Assembly: GCA_963556495.2 (NCBI GenBank) | Contig: OY747703.1 | Span: 25,563,796 to 25,627,795 of the forward strand | From: Valencia hispanica | Taxonomy: Eukaryota; Chordata; Actinopteri; Cyprinodontiformes; Valenciidae | Reading direction: 5' to 3' | Length of the DNA stretch: 64,000 nt | Shown here: positions 10,861 to 22,746 of the stretch, piece by piece | Numbering within the stretch: the first letter of the stretch is position 1 | Layout: each line of letters starts with the position of its first letter | The notes under the pieces: generated by a model | What the model was told of the DNA's origin: nothing | The model's database searches: none | What the model saw: the letters and a program-made list of their open reading frames with translations, nothing else | Translations under genes and position numbers: made by a program

Positions 10861-11310
10861 AGCCCAGTTATTTATAATTTTGCTAAGTTGCATACTAAAT
10901 ACCAAAATGTATATTCATCAAATGTGTTATATTCCAATTAATAATAACAGTCTGTTCTTAACTTGATATCTGCATGAAATTAAAAATATAACGTGTATTT
11001 CTGTCTGTACAATTGCAAATGAAATTCAGCAACGAGGGGATAAACTTCTCAACAGTTTGATACTGTATGTCTGCTGTGTTGTTTGGTCTTCATTATGCTG
11101 TTTATTCTCTAATGTTCTCTAAAAAAAAACATGATTCCTTAACAGAACAGCTGATTTTATTCTGATATTAAATTATACACAGGTGGACGCTACTTACAAG
11201 TCAGTTTACCTCTGAAGGTAGCAGCTTGCAATGGATTTCATTCAGGGGAATCTGAATGACAGGAAGCAAAAGCACACTTCCCATTTCAGATTTTTTTAAT
11301 CAAAATAATT

Positions 11311-14300
11311 GAATATATAATTGAATGTATAATTTTATCCCCCCTTCTCACGAATAGCTCTTATCTCATAAAACTCAGTTAAAATTCATTTAGGGTTGTG
11401 TTTCTAATTTGACAAAATGTGAAATGTGCTAACGGTTAGAAAGATTCTGTCAATAAATGACCATAGAGGACTAGGCGGCAAAGTAATATCTATCCAGGTG
11501 AGTATGTGTGCCTGTACCAAATGGGAAGGACAGCTTGAAGAGACATTATACAGAAGCTCTTGGGGGAATCGACTGAAAGTTTAAGACCTTGTAAATTATT
11601 AAGCAATAGAATTGGAGTTCTGGCTCAGTCAGCAATATGCTTCTTCAGTCCATCCTAAGATCCCTAACATATACGCATGTTCTACAAACACCATCAATAA
11701 TCAGAATGGATTGCATCGCCTCATTCAGTGTGTGTGCTGCAGCCTCTTATAAGCTGAAGTGGGTAAGTGGGTTAAAAAAAAGAATGATGAATGCAGATAT
11801 ATTGTTTAGGGTCAATTGCAAGTCAATGGGGACTTCCCGTTTACAACAGACATGGTTTAAAGACTATTGATTCTCTCATTTGGCAACTATGTTTTGACTG
11901 ATTCTGTTGCAGTGGACCACAGAGATCAATAAGTGATTTTAGAAGCCATAAAGTCCAACACAAGCAAAATCATTTCAGCAGAGAGAGTGGGGATAAAAAA
12001 ATGGACCTGGTAAACTGATCTAGAGTTTTACAGTTTTTCTAAAAGTGATTATATAGATGGTGTTTTAAATGGTGTGTTTATGATAGCTTAAAAACCTCTC
12101 CATATAAATTGCAATCATGTTTCTCTCTACATTAATGTGGAAATGAAGTTACACAGTGCATGATGAAATATCCTCTGACAGTGCCTTGAGGTGTGTATGG
12201 AAACTATACCTCAGAAAATCACCTTCTTTTTGATCTGTTTTTCATCAGATAATCTATGCAAAAAACATGCCGCATGTTCTTTCTTTTTCTCCGAGCCCTG
12301 TTGGCTGAGCATCTACTATTCAGGTAGAAAACAGAGACTTAGACATAAGTAAACAGAGCACACTGGAGTAGAACAGCATGGCAGAATTGGGTCATGCTGG
12401 CTGATATTGGCTTGTGTACTTTACTCTTTTTTTAAAGTAAGTGAAAGGTTGGTCATCTCCACAGTGAAACGTGTCCACCCTGTCAGCATTATTAAGAAGG
12501 ATGAGTGTTCTTTTAGAAATACGGGGAGAGTCAGTTGGTTCATCATCCTTGGGATTTGATTGGATATCAGACATGTACACATTCATCCGTTGGCAAAGTA
12601 TTCAGGCAGTCCTTGCTTTTAAATCAGATTGCATGCTGCCAAGCAATTTCCACATCTATCATTCTAAATGCATACACTGGATCTCTACCTGCTGAAACCA
12701 ACCACAGAACTACATCATATATAGGTGGGCTGAAAATTATTTATAGCACTGGAAGTTTTAGATTTAAAATAGTTTTCATTAAACCTAGCAGTTTATTTCT
12801 AATAGGAAATTAGACAGTCATCTATCAAAATATAATTAAACAATGTAAACTGAGTTTCAATTTTTAAAAATATAAAAAATTTTAAATTTTCGCTGTATTG
12901 TCTGTATGTCAAAAATCATTTATACCCTTCTCTAAACTCAATGGAAAATTCTTTGCTAGTTTTACAGTAATTATATCTTTCTTATAATTGCTGCCCAACT
13001 GCTGCGCTAAGTCTTTAAAGTTAGAAAGTCAATGAGCCATCACCCTAATCTTTAGCTTCCTCCCCAGATTCTCTACTAGATTCCAGTTGGGACTTTCAGT
13101 CAGAAGAAACATTTTGGTAAAATTAAAAGATAACTTTAAACCTGAATCTGCTTGAACAACTTTTAGGCTTAATTGCATATAATATGATCAACACAGAAAT
13201 CAGATGGCTATGGATTTTTTGGTAAAATCAAAATATTCTGCCACCGCAGCTGTCACATGTGCATAAAGGCTAAAGAGGCAAAGCAGCTTTGACTCAACTG
13301 GTGCAACAACGACCCAATAATATCAGATTATTTTCATACTGCTGAAAGGGAAGCGTATGCTGGGGCACCCAGATCACTAGAATTTTACTCCCAAACAGTC
13401 AGTTGATCTTTAATTATGAAAAAAATAAATGTAAAAGTTAAATGGTCACTGAAAAGCAACATACCTAGTCCTGATACAGCAGAATGTTGTGAATTCCATT
13501 TGATTGATCCCAGTACAGAAATACTATTCAATATGGGAATGAATCAGTGATACATTTACTTCAAAGATATCACACACCTTTATGTTCCACAAGATTTCTT
13601 TTTTCATGTGCTGCACATTAAGACCCACATATCATTTGTTTTTTAAAATGTTAGCACACAGTACAAGTTAGGAAACATGGTGACAGTGCCTTAAAGTAGA
13701 CAAGGAACGTAGCAACACATGTACATCTACATGCAAGCATGAAACTGATGGAGAAAAAAAATCAGATTTCTCATTTTCACAGCTGACCTTGGTGGCAGCC
13801 AAGCTGCAACTGGAGGGCAAAAACCCAAATAACTCTGCTGTGAAAACAAAAAAAATCAATGCAGGAAGCAGATCTGTTGCCATGAGGTAGGCAAGCAAGG
13901 TCAGGAGCAACTCTTCTGCTTGACTATCTCACACTCACAGCTTTCCAAGAAGAAAAAAAGCGCACAATATTTTATGTAATGGATATCAACAGTTATTTTT
14001 TTTCTAAAGAGCAAAAAGAGCAAAGAGAGAATCATGCCTCCTAATTGCTGTAACTGTATCAAAACTCACAGAAATTTGTTGATTTGAGTCAATTGGAGAA
14101 CCACAGGCATAGCCTCTTCATGGAGTTCCCTTTTCTTTTTCGTGAAGATGGTTTCTGAGAAAGCTATCCCACTTTATGCTCTGTAAATCATTTCCTCATT
14201 ATTAATCTGCATTTTACTGCTTGACTGATTAATCGTAATTGACACAATTAATAAAGTTTCCTCTCATCAGCCCAGCCTTGTTTCCTGTCTTGCCAAGCTT

Positions 14301-14612
14301 ATTATACCTTGTGTGTTTCTTGAATTTGGGGAAATGAAATGGATTTTTTGGAACATCACGTGATGTGTGAGTTGCTTTTGATGCACTCCTCTTCTGAATA
14401 GGGGCATTCACAGTGTTCTGTTGCATCACATGACTATGTATATTACTTTTCTGAATTTATTTATTTTTCAATGACCATCTGGGAATGAAATTCTAATTCC
14501 CTATAAGTGCCTCTGAGTGGTCAGATAATACTAACCAAATGAATCAACAAAGAAGTGAAATGTCACTGTTTGTTCCAAGCTTTCAGCATCTCGAGGTGAG
14601 TGAACCGTTTGT
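11311..14612. other. Intergenic DNA, possibly with degraded transposon scraps
   Basis: No reading frame above 95 codons and none with recognisable motifs. The stretch at about 12890-13130 (catttatacccttctc ... gattctctactagattccagttggg) resembles the noncoding flank of old Tc1-like elements, but weakly. Nothing else is recognisable. Confidence 0.4.
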
Positions 14613-14671
14613 TTAGCATAGTGTGAGTTTCACACTATGTTAAGTGTGAAACTCACACTTAGCATAGTGTG
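14613..14671. repeat. Perfect 15-bp inverted repeat flanked by 13-bp direct repeats
   Basis: GTGTGAGTTTCACAC (14621-14635) and its exact reverse complement (14644-14658) are separated by 8 bases. The pair is bracketed by TTAGCATAGTGTG at 14613-14625 and again at 14659-14671. It could fold into a stable hairpin. No gene is adjacent. Confidence 0.85.
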
Positions 14672-16795
14672 GTAGCCTATTCAGCACACACAGTGAATGA
14701 ATCATTATTCAGTGCTATTTTTAATGTGCCATTGCTGCGTTTTTCTTAGTCGCAGTTGCAGCGATTGTGTGCGATTCGCATACTGTGTGAGAGCTGCCGT
14801 ACTGTTGTGTTGAAAATTTTCTACATCTATAAATATATGTGGCAGCTTGGATTAACTGGTAATTATTTAATTGTTTTTGTTACAGTGCTGAATGCATCAT
14901 AAAACAAGAGCAAGAGCTTGATTTACTAATATGTCATGTCTGTAAAACACAACTGAAAGAGAATAGTGTGCCAGGTGTATTAATTAAGAACACCAAGAAC
15001 TCATCAGTCGGTGGGTTAGACATAGCATTGAGGCAGAAATGATTTCATTATATGGTCATTTGTTGCTCTCATCCTGTTAGTCAGCTTACTTAATTGTCAG
15101 TTCAAGCAAAGTTTATAAAGGAACAAAAAGCATTATGAACACTCATCATCCTTGTTTTGTTGGTAAAGTTCTTCTCATCTCTTAGCTTCAGCACTCCACA
15201 AGACAGACATGTATTTAAAACAAGTCACTCATCTCTCAATGAAATTTACTTGTAAAAATCAAGTTCGAAAAAAAAAAAACACATCACTGTTTAAACTTAG
15301 AAATACTTACAAACTGATGGGCCTGGATGGTAAGGACACTAAAATAAATAAGGAAACATGTTTGTCACCTACTCTGCGCTACTTGTCAGTTGGTCTTATT
15401 GAATATTTTGCTTGCTCCCTTTGGCTTTGGGCAATTAAAGCCTGTTATGAAGGCATTCATCTATCATTCTGATTCATGGCTGCACATAGAATATGCAGTG
15501 TGTTCATGTGTTATATTTTTTTGCCTTGACACAGATGAATAAAATCTCACTGATAACTTTGCTATGTCAGCATTGCTAAATAAAAAAAAATAAAAAAATA
15601 AAAAAACACCATAAAACAGAATGTTACTAAAGGTGCGGTTTGTAGCAGGGCCAATGCACAGATGGTAACAAGCAAAGTAACAAGCCATGGAACTGAAGAA
15701 TCCAGCAGGGATTCGGAGGCTTAAGTACTGGGGAGCATGAGTACTGAACAAAAAACAGGTGATTGATTAGTGGCTGGGTGCAGCTGTGAGGGAAGGCAAA
15801 CCAGGCAGACTGAGGCCTGCTCTACACACACGCAGACTAAACTGGTATAGTGTAAAAAACAGGCTCTGTAAAAATGGCACCACAATAATTAAAACCTGTG
15901 TCCATATGAATTTACACAAACCATCTTAAAATGTTGCAGTGCACATGCCGGGCCCACTGGTGGCACTGTGACACTGCCAGAAAAACACAGAAAAGAACAC
16001 TGAGCATGTGCAGTCAACCCTGTGGCAAACACGACAAATCTAACTTGAAATGAGAGCTTGATTCAAAAGCCTGTGGTGTCTGTGTTTTAAGGATCAATTT
16101 TTTGCTGCTGGGGATAGTGGAGGGACAGTAAATCGTATTCTAGAATTCATAATGTCAGTATTTGCTTTATTAGGACCGCAACACCGTGCAGTGCCATGTT
16201 TGTTTACTTTATCAGAGAGTTGGCATGCGCGTTATATAGGAATGGAGTGGTGACGTCGTCCACCCAGAATAAATGCAGGAGAGCTCATTATCATGGAGAC
16301 AACTGAGCCAGCGTTGTAAGATTTCTCCACTCTGGGACCCAGTTTCAAACATGATCGCTTATGGTGTTTATGGCTCCTCGTGGATGAGACACCTATTCGA
16401 TGAAATATCTTTGTTGCTACTGTATACCTGGTTTCATCTCTATGTAGACAGGGCCTAAGGATAGGAGAGTAATCAGCACAAGGGAGGCTGAAATAGGACT
16501 CAAAGGACTCAGAAAACAAAAAGGAAAGGGTCTGACAACAGTCTAAGAGAAATTAACGCAAATATACAAGAGAGCACAAGAATAAGCTAAGAAACTAAAC
16601 ATAAAGGAATTAACTAACATGGCAATACCTTCTGGATAATAATGAACACAGAGGAAAGAATAATTTATGGCTAACCTAAATGCTAATAATGAACCAAGAA
16701 AATAATCAGACAGGAAACAAAAATCAAAACACAAACAATAGTAGATCCTGACAATATCGTGGAAATATGTATGTTTATGTAACCAAATTAACCTG
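14672..16795. other. Intergenic DNA with probable degraded LTR/DNA-transposon segments
   Basis: No coding region recognised. The stretch about 15620-15830 and the A-rich stretch 16490-16760, ending ...gatcctgaca, resemble in composition the minus-oriented solo LTRs elsewhere in the window, with other DNA (about 16060-16460, ending tagacagggccta) between them. I cannot find matching duplications, so this stays a suggestion. Confidence 0.3.
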
Positions 16796-17003
16796 GGGCC
16801 TGTACCATGAAGGTGGCTCAACAAACTCGGGGTTACAGGATTGGTTTTGAATCGACAAAACCAAACCGATGCAATCAGGCTTAATTGGTACCATGACGCA
16901 GGTTATCAACTTTCTCTGTCAACTCAGGCTTTGATCCTTAAGCTATGATTAATCCACAGGCGCGTGCACATAAAAGAGTGACGACGACACTGAACAACCA
17001 ATC

Positions 17004-17254
17004 GTGTTCGATATGGATAGAGCGAGAGCTATCTACTTTTCAACAGAGGAGCAAGAGATTATTCTCCAGAAATATGAAGAATTTAGAAATATTTTTCAAG
17101 CATGCAGTAACACTGTATCTGCTGCCAAAGCAAGAGAACAATCGTGGAGGAAGATTGCTGATTGTGTTAATGCGTGGGTTAAACAATTAATGTACATTTA
17201 AGTAGGCTAAGCATATTAAAATATATTAAATGCTAAAATGAAAATGTATTCGTG

Positions 17255-17347
<93 letters not shown>

Positions 17348-17668
17348 GCGTAATGTGTGTAGTTGTATGTGAAAGTATAGGCTATTACATCCTAAGAAAG
17401 ATTGATATTCATTAATTTTTAGATGCAACCCCAACTCCAAACGGTCTTGGCAGCAGATCAAGACAAAATATTAAAATATAATTCAAAGTGGTGAGTATTT
17501 ACCATATTTTTTATTATTTTCTTAGAACATTTAATCACAAACACTTGTTTGCAGCAAACAGAAAAAAATGTGAAATTAGGAAAACTGGGGGAGGGCCACC
17601 TCCTCAAGATTACACTGTGGCAGAGGAGTTGGCTCTGAGCAACAACAAGGGGCGGCCGATTATGGATG
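17004..17668 (+). pseudogene. Truncated Myb/SANT-like gene in Harbinger copy 2
   Basis: Exon 1 (17004-17173) encodes the same residues as copy 1. Exon 2 (about 17423-17490) has a nonsense change: TAT is followed by TAA at 17472-17474, where copy 1 has an open lysine codon. Exon 3 begins after the acceptor near 17555 and runs into the deletion junction near 17683, beyond which the frame enters antisense nuclease sequence. The 113-codon frame at 17488-17829 spans this join and is chimeric, not a real protein. Confidence 0.85.
17259..17344. repeat. (TA)n microsatellite in Harbinger copy 2
   Basis: About 43 TA units, at the same place as the 28-unit array of copy 1 (8112-8167). The arrays have changed length since the copies diverged. 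Confidence 0.95.
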
Positions 17669-17687
17669 GGATTGCATGTGCTGTACA

Positions 17688-17908
17688 GTCAGGGCATGGC
17701 TTCGATGAGTCACATTTGTTATGTGCGGCTCAAGAAGCTCACAGAGATAAGACATTCCTTCCGCGGAAAATCTGTATCTTTCATACAAGTACGCATCAGG
17801 AAAGTCAAATGGATTTTGTCTGTCCCTAAAAACTCGTTCTCTACGAAGTGCTCGTCTAACAATTTGCGCGGAGATGTCCACAGGATTAGGGAGAAAAGGT
17901 GAAGCCAT
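17688..17908 (-). pseudogene. Remnant of Harbinger nuclease exon 1 in copy 2
   Basis: The minus-strand ATG at 17908 starts the same N-terminus as the copy 1 transposase (MASPFLPNPVDIS). About 73 residues match before the deletion junction; the helix-turn-helix and the entire DDE core are gone. Confidence 0.88.
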
Positions 17909-18615
17909 TGCAACAGAGAACAGACGCTGGGAATTAGTTACGTCACATATATGTTTCTTTGCTCACAGCTGATTGGTCAAACTTCAGTCTGAGATCGCGA
18001 ATCCAGAACATAACCTGCCCCGGAGCAGGTTAGCCGTGCAGCGTAAGATACCATGGCAACGAACACCGATCAAAGCCGAGCCACTTTCATGGTACCCAAA
18101 ACCCAGGGTTGGTGGAAACTAAGCTGAAACATAGCTGGCTAGCCACCTAATCCGGCTTCATGGTACAGGCCCCTGGCCATTTTGCCTCTATCTTTTTGTT
18201 TTTCTTGCAGTAAAATTATGTTTACTGTGAAGAGAAAGACTGTACTGGCAGCTTTAGCTCTTGAAACAGGATCTTCCCAGCCACTGCTCAGGACATACAC
18301 CTGAAAACACAGAAAAAAGATAAAACACTAGTCTTTAGAAGCTTCAACATCTAAACCAAAGCCAAATTTGTGGATGAAGAGAAGAACATGTTTGTACATT
18401 CCCTCCATTCTTGCTTGGCTGGAATCAAAAGAAAACCTGAGAATTCAACAAAAGCTGTTATCCCACCAGCAAAGTTCTCCACAGAATTGAGACATGAGTT
18501 TACTTGGAACTTTGTTGCTCTATGTGTAGAGTCAAGAAAGTAAGTAAATAAAACCTTATTTATATAGCACCTTTCTCAGAAATAATCACAAAGTTATTTA
18601 CAATAAAAAAACATT

Positions 18616-19177
18616 TGTTGGGTTCCTTGGGTGTTTGGGCTTTGGATTTGAGTTTTTTCCTCCCACTGCGTTTTTGTCTCCCTCTGGTGCTCTTGTGTTT
18701 GGTTGCCCTTGTCTGTGTTCATCTCTTTATTTTCCCAAGTTTCTATTAATACTTATCATTTATTGGTCCCAGTTAGTTTTGTTATATTTTATTCCTCTTT
18801 AGTATAATCCTCTGTCTAGTCCTTATGTTTTGCCTGGTCTTCCTCCCAGTTTCCCTAGCCATTCTGCCTGCCATCCCAGTTACTAATTATTTCCACCTGC
18901 TCACTCCCTCTTAGCTGCAACCGCTTCTTAATTAGTTCTCAGCTCTTTCTCTGTTCACATCCTCACTCTCCCCTCAATATATATACAGTCCTCACTCAGT
19001 CACAACTCGCTGGTTTGTTGTCTTATTTCCCTGCCTGGTTCCTGCCTTCCCTGTTGCCCGTCTGGTTTCTGTTCCTCCATTTTGGACCCTCCTGAGTTTC
19101 TGTAATTTCTTTGTTTTGTGGTCATTAAATCATTCTTGTTTTGTAATTTGCTGCATTTGGGTCCACCAACCATGACA
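18616..19177 (+). mobile_element. Solo LTR, 562 bp, TSD ACATT
   Basis: It begins TGTTGGGTTCC and ends CATGACA. ACATT directly precedes it (18611-18615) and directly follows it (19178-19182). TG...CA ends and a 5-base duplication are the mark of an LTR retrotransposon, and no internal region is present. A TATATATA box near 18975 and an ATTAAA near 19124 fit the plus orientation. Gypsy-like affiliation is an inference. Confidence 0.85.
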
Positions 19178-19589
19178 ACATTGCAGCAATCACAGAACAT
19201 AATAAAAGGAAAGTAAGAGTAAAACTAAATGAAAGCAATTTTAAAAAGATGGGTTTTAAACTGCTTTTTAAAGAAAATCTCTGAATCAGCAGTTCTCAGG
19301 CTGAGACGCAGGGAGTTCCAGAGGGAGGAAGCCTCTACTGCAAAGTTTTTAAGTGTGTCTTCGATACAACCAGTAGGTGCTGATCACATGATCTTAAAGA
19401 TCTGCTAAGAATGTAAGGCTGTAAAAGCTTGCCAATGTTAACATGTGCAAGATCATTTAAAGTTTTATATGTCAAAACCAAGATTTTAAAATGCACTCTG
19501 TACTGGATGGGGACTGTTGTAAAACAGTAAGCAAATTTTGTCTGGTTTACATTACCATCAATAATTATGATCAATAAATTTATATTAAT

Positions 19590-20770
19590 ATAATTATTGA
19601 TGAAGTTAAAGTTTTAATCCATTTAATTAATATAATTAATCTTAGTGGCACCAGCTGCTACCCGAGAAGCGCTTGTGATCCCAGACACCCAGTCTCTTCT
19701 GAAAGGTATAAGTTCGAAATGCCGTGGACAATAATTGTACGCATACACCAAGTAATCACAGAAAACTTATCTTTAAGCTAAGGGGAATTTATTAGGAAAA
19801 TATATCAACCTTACAGCCAAAACATTTCATCAATAATTCCCATCTATTCTAAAGCCTGGAACTACTACTTACTTTGGTAAAAAGGATAATATGCGAATGG
19901 AACGAACAATAATATGCTTCACAGAATCATTTCAAAATATTGCTTTTCATAAAAGAAAGGAGGGGGCAAGTTATGCGTTAATTCATCCTGTAGGTAGAAC
20001 TAAGACGTGCAGATGTGGGTGCTAATGGGGTTTTAGCCACCGGGAGGTGGGTTAATACCTTGCTCCAGGAGAGCTCAAGTAAGAGACAGCCTGTAGGACA
20101 TCTCTGGGCCAAGATGGAGGACAGAACATGGAGTGTAAGGAGACAAAGGGCAACAAAACTAGCTTTGGCTAAAACGAGGCAGAGCACATGGTGTGAACTC
20201 TCCACGTGGAAGGCCACAGCTTTAACTAACAGACAAAGAACAATTGAGTTAACCTTTCACGCAGACCAAGCCCAGCTCTGCAGACCCGGTGATCAGAGAG
20301 CAAGAGAGAGGGTAGAACGAGGAAGAGAGAGAGAAAGAGTGGGATCCGCTCAGGATAAAAAAACAGTTTAAAATACACTGCAAATAAAACAGCTCACAAA
20401 CGCATAAGTTTGTGAGCTAAATGAGACGACAGGTTCAGCGCTTAAAAACAGTTTAACCAACAATGAACGAGTCTAACGCTGACCTATATTTTTCCTATTT
20501 GAACCGGTTCAGTCCTACTTTGCTTTGAGGTAGGTCCAGTCCACAAAGAGGGGATCAAAACGTGTCCATAGTTGAGCAAAAGGGAGAAACAAAACCTTGC
20601 GCAGGGTTCTTCGGAACTCAGTCTTGGTTGCAGGCCTGACGGCTGCGAATTGACGTTGTAAAGAATTGTCTTGGAACAATTCTAATCTCACCCAGGGCTG
20701 GGTATGCAAGCAGATACTGGATAGACGGTTGTACTTCAAAGGTTTTGGAAAGTGGTTTCTTTCCCGCCCC
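19590..20770. other. Unclassified block embedded in a LINE relic
   Basis: About 1.2 kb of sequence with no match to the LINE on either side. It starts with AT-rich DNA that contains a perfect 12-base inverted repeat, CATCAATAATTA / TAATTATTGATG, near 19557-19605. Open frames at 20015-20371 (plus, 118 codons) and 20883-20515 (minus, 122 codons) show no motif I recognise. It could be an LTR or a gene fragment. Confidence 0.3.
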
Positions 20771-21400
20771 ACAGGTAAGAAGTCACATGGATTCATTGAT
20801 GAATATTGGGGGAAAAAAATATAGATCTTCCAGATAAATAAAAGGAAAACCATTTCAAGGTAGAACCTGATACACCAACCCAATATTTCAGTCTGTCGAG
20901 CATGACATAATGATCAACAGTGTCGAAGGGTGTAGTCAGGTCAAGCAGTAGGGGGACAGAACCGTGTCCGGCATCACTCTGCAAGATGATGTCGTTTGAA
21001 ACTCTAAGAAGAGCTTTTTCGATAATGTTCAACTATAGTATGTTTATCCAAGGCAGCTGTAAGGTCCTTAACAACTTTCTCTAAAATCTTCAAGATAAAT
21101 GACAACATTGTGATGGGTCCATAGCTCCAAAGCAGAGAATGATAGAGTTTGGGTTTCTTTAGAAGTGGGTGGATAACACAATTTTTAGATAATCAGAAAC
21201 TTGACCAGACAGCAGGGAATAATTAATTATCATGAGGACACAGGGACCAATACACTGAAAAACATCTGTTAAGAGGCCAGTAGGCAAGACATCACACATT
21301 ACTCTATAAAATGATCTCTCTTGCCCATTTAGATAATGCTAGAGGATATGGCTTCATACAAGCCTAAATGAAAACAGCATAACTTAATGTTGGAGACTGT

Positions 21401-22128
21401 CCTGCAGAACTTCCATGGAAAACTATCAGTTGACTAAATAAAACCAGGAGAGATGGTGAATCAGTGTTGGTGAGTGAGTTAAGTCGGACTGATTGACAAG
21501 ACTATATGCAGTATGAAGTTTAGGTTCATATCTGAAGAGTCTTTACTTTTATTTATTTTTATTCTTACATACATATGAAAAGGCAATTTAAAGGAATGTA
21601 GTTTTTAGATAATAGACATTGCCACATGTTGGTGAAAAGGTCCAGAATCTGGCTGAGAAATTAATATTTTTCTTCCACAACATACAGGTACATTTCAAAA
21701 CAACAGAAAAGTTATTACCTTTGCGATTCAGTTCAAAAACTAAGCCTCAAACTGGTTTTGTGAAAACTCTTGGATGGGGTTTCCAAAATTCTTGCAAGAT
21801 TTTTTAGCCACACATTTTCCTTACACTCAACTTTCCATGAATATGTTTGCATACAGCACTGTGGACAAAAAGCTTCTTTTGGAATGAGCTTTTTTGGCCT
21901 CTCCTCCTTGTGGAGGGTGTCAGTGATATTTTATTGGACAACTGTGAAGTCATCAGTCTTTCCCATAATTGTGATGCCATAGCAGAACATTTCTGTATAA
22001 AAAAAATTGCGATCATCAATCAAGTTTACTCATTGTGTATGTTCTGTGCTAATCACCTGCTTTGCTTCACTTACAGTTCTGATTGAGTCTAGCAGCACAC
22101 AGCGTCTCCGAGGAAATAGCCTTACAAC
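21401..22128. other. Intergenic DNA, possible old DNA-transposon flank
   Basis: No coding signal. The segment about 21880-21975 (cctccttgtggagggtgtcag...) resembles conserved noncoding parts of fish Tc1-like repeats, but no TIR or protein block supports this. Confidence 0.3.
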
Positions 22129-22131
22129 TTA

Positions 22132-22722
22132 GGGGCTGTTTACACGACAACGTTGCCGTTTTTCTTTGAATACGCGGGTGAAAACGCACTGCGTTTACAC
22201 GACAGGGCGCGCGATGGAAAACGATGTAGTACATATGCCCGGCCTTTAGATGGCAGTGTGCCCCGTGTATGCAGTTTTCCAAGGTTTCCCCCTCACAACC
22301 CGGAAAAGAAACATTTCATGATACCCAACAATGGCGGTCTTCTTGTAGTTCTCCGCTCAAATAAAGGCACATTGATTATTTGACGCACGTACTGTATGCG
22401 ACCAAATAACTTCAGAAGCTGCATCAGCAGTAACCGCATACCTGGATCCGCCATTGTTGTTGTTTTTCTGTAGAAAGGCGGAGTGCGCAAGTGCAACATG
22501 TCCGTAGGTGGCCTGCAGTGACGTCATCGTTTTCAAAAGTCTCCGGCTTGCGTTTACACAACAACGAATCCCTCAGCGTTTTCAAAACTCTCCACCCTGG
22601 AAGCCGTTTCCCAAAAGCTGCGTTTTCGCCCCCCGTTTTCCCGTTGTCGTGTAAACGAGAGGCCGAATCGGAGAGAGAAAAACCTCCGTTTTGCTGAAAA
22701 ACGTTGTCGTGTAAACAGCCCC
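22132..22722. mobile_element. Harbinger-type MITE, 591 bp, TSD TTA
   Basis: At least 23 perfectly inverted terminal bases, beginning GGGGCTGTTTACACGACAAC, occur at 22132 and inverted at 22722. TTA lies on both sides (22129-22131 and 22723-22725). The motif GTTTACAC(G/A)ACA recurs inside, near 22192, 22553 and inverted near 22640. No transposase frame is present. A 3-base TTA duplication with G-rich ends suggests PIF/Harbinger rather than hAT. Confidence 0.82.
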
Positions 22723-22746
22723 TTAGGCAGAGAAAGCTTCAGTGAT

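Larger units (their letters stand above)
8960..11310 (-). mobile_element. Tc1-like transposon relic, split by a LINE
   Basis: Minus-strand translation gives scattered Tc1 transposase blocks. The clearest are KRPMVTLKE-QRSTV near 10595-10540 (end of the paired-like DNA-binding domain), VKYLEMERIWHS near 10695, and KMDGA-HRA-VEEN near 10225-10190 (within the DDE core). The frame is full of shifts and stops. The block at 11020-11260, with the tacacaggtgga motif, matches the noncoding part upstream of the transposase in such elements, and 8965-9248 matches the downstream part. The element is interrupted at 9262-10157 by an L2-type LINE. Intact terminal inverted repeats were not found. It is dead. 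Confidence 0.72.
16796..18172 (-). mobile_element. Harbinger copy 2: inverted, internally deleted (1377 bp)
   Basis: The same 17-base TIRs as copy 1 lie at 16796-16812 and 18156-18172. The flanks are CTG at 16793-16795 and CTG at 18173-18175. Compared with copy 1, everything between 5724 and 7761 (2037 bp: most of the nuclease and the 3' exons of the Myb gene) is missing. The junction at 17683-17687 reads GTACA, a 5-base sequence present at both breakpoints in copy 1. The remaining sequence is nearly identical to copy 1; the Myb exon 1 translation is the same in both. It has its own duplication, so it inserted separately. It is non-autonomous and probably mobilised by a full copy. Confidence 0.92.
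18541..21400 (-). mobile_element. Rearranged LINE relic on the minus strand
   Basis: Three pieces read on the minus strand. At 21032-20793 an RT block with LLLDLTTPFDTVDH, LKYWVGVSG and FYLSGRS (upstream of the catalytic YADD). At 19574-19200 the C-terminal block (PIQYRVHFKILVLTYKTLND, SRSLRSCDQHLLVVSKT). At 18610-18541 the 3' end with tttatatagcacc. The middle of the RT, including YADD, is replaced by an unrelated block at about 19590-20770, and a solo LTR (18616-19177) interrupts the 3' part. The element is dead. It is L2/CR1-group by motif, and the 21050-21400 part is assigned only by adjacency. Confidence 0.62.

Noticed and set aside
17488..17829. 113-codon frame that begins like the Myb-like protein
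   Set aside because: It crosses the deletion junction at 17683-17687 and continues in antisense nuclease sequence; it is a chance fusion and lacks the first exons.
20015..20883. Overlapping frames of about 120 codons on both strands
   Set aside because: No domain, signal or splice support on either strand; kept only as an unclassified block.
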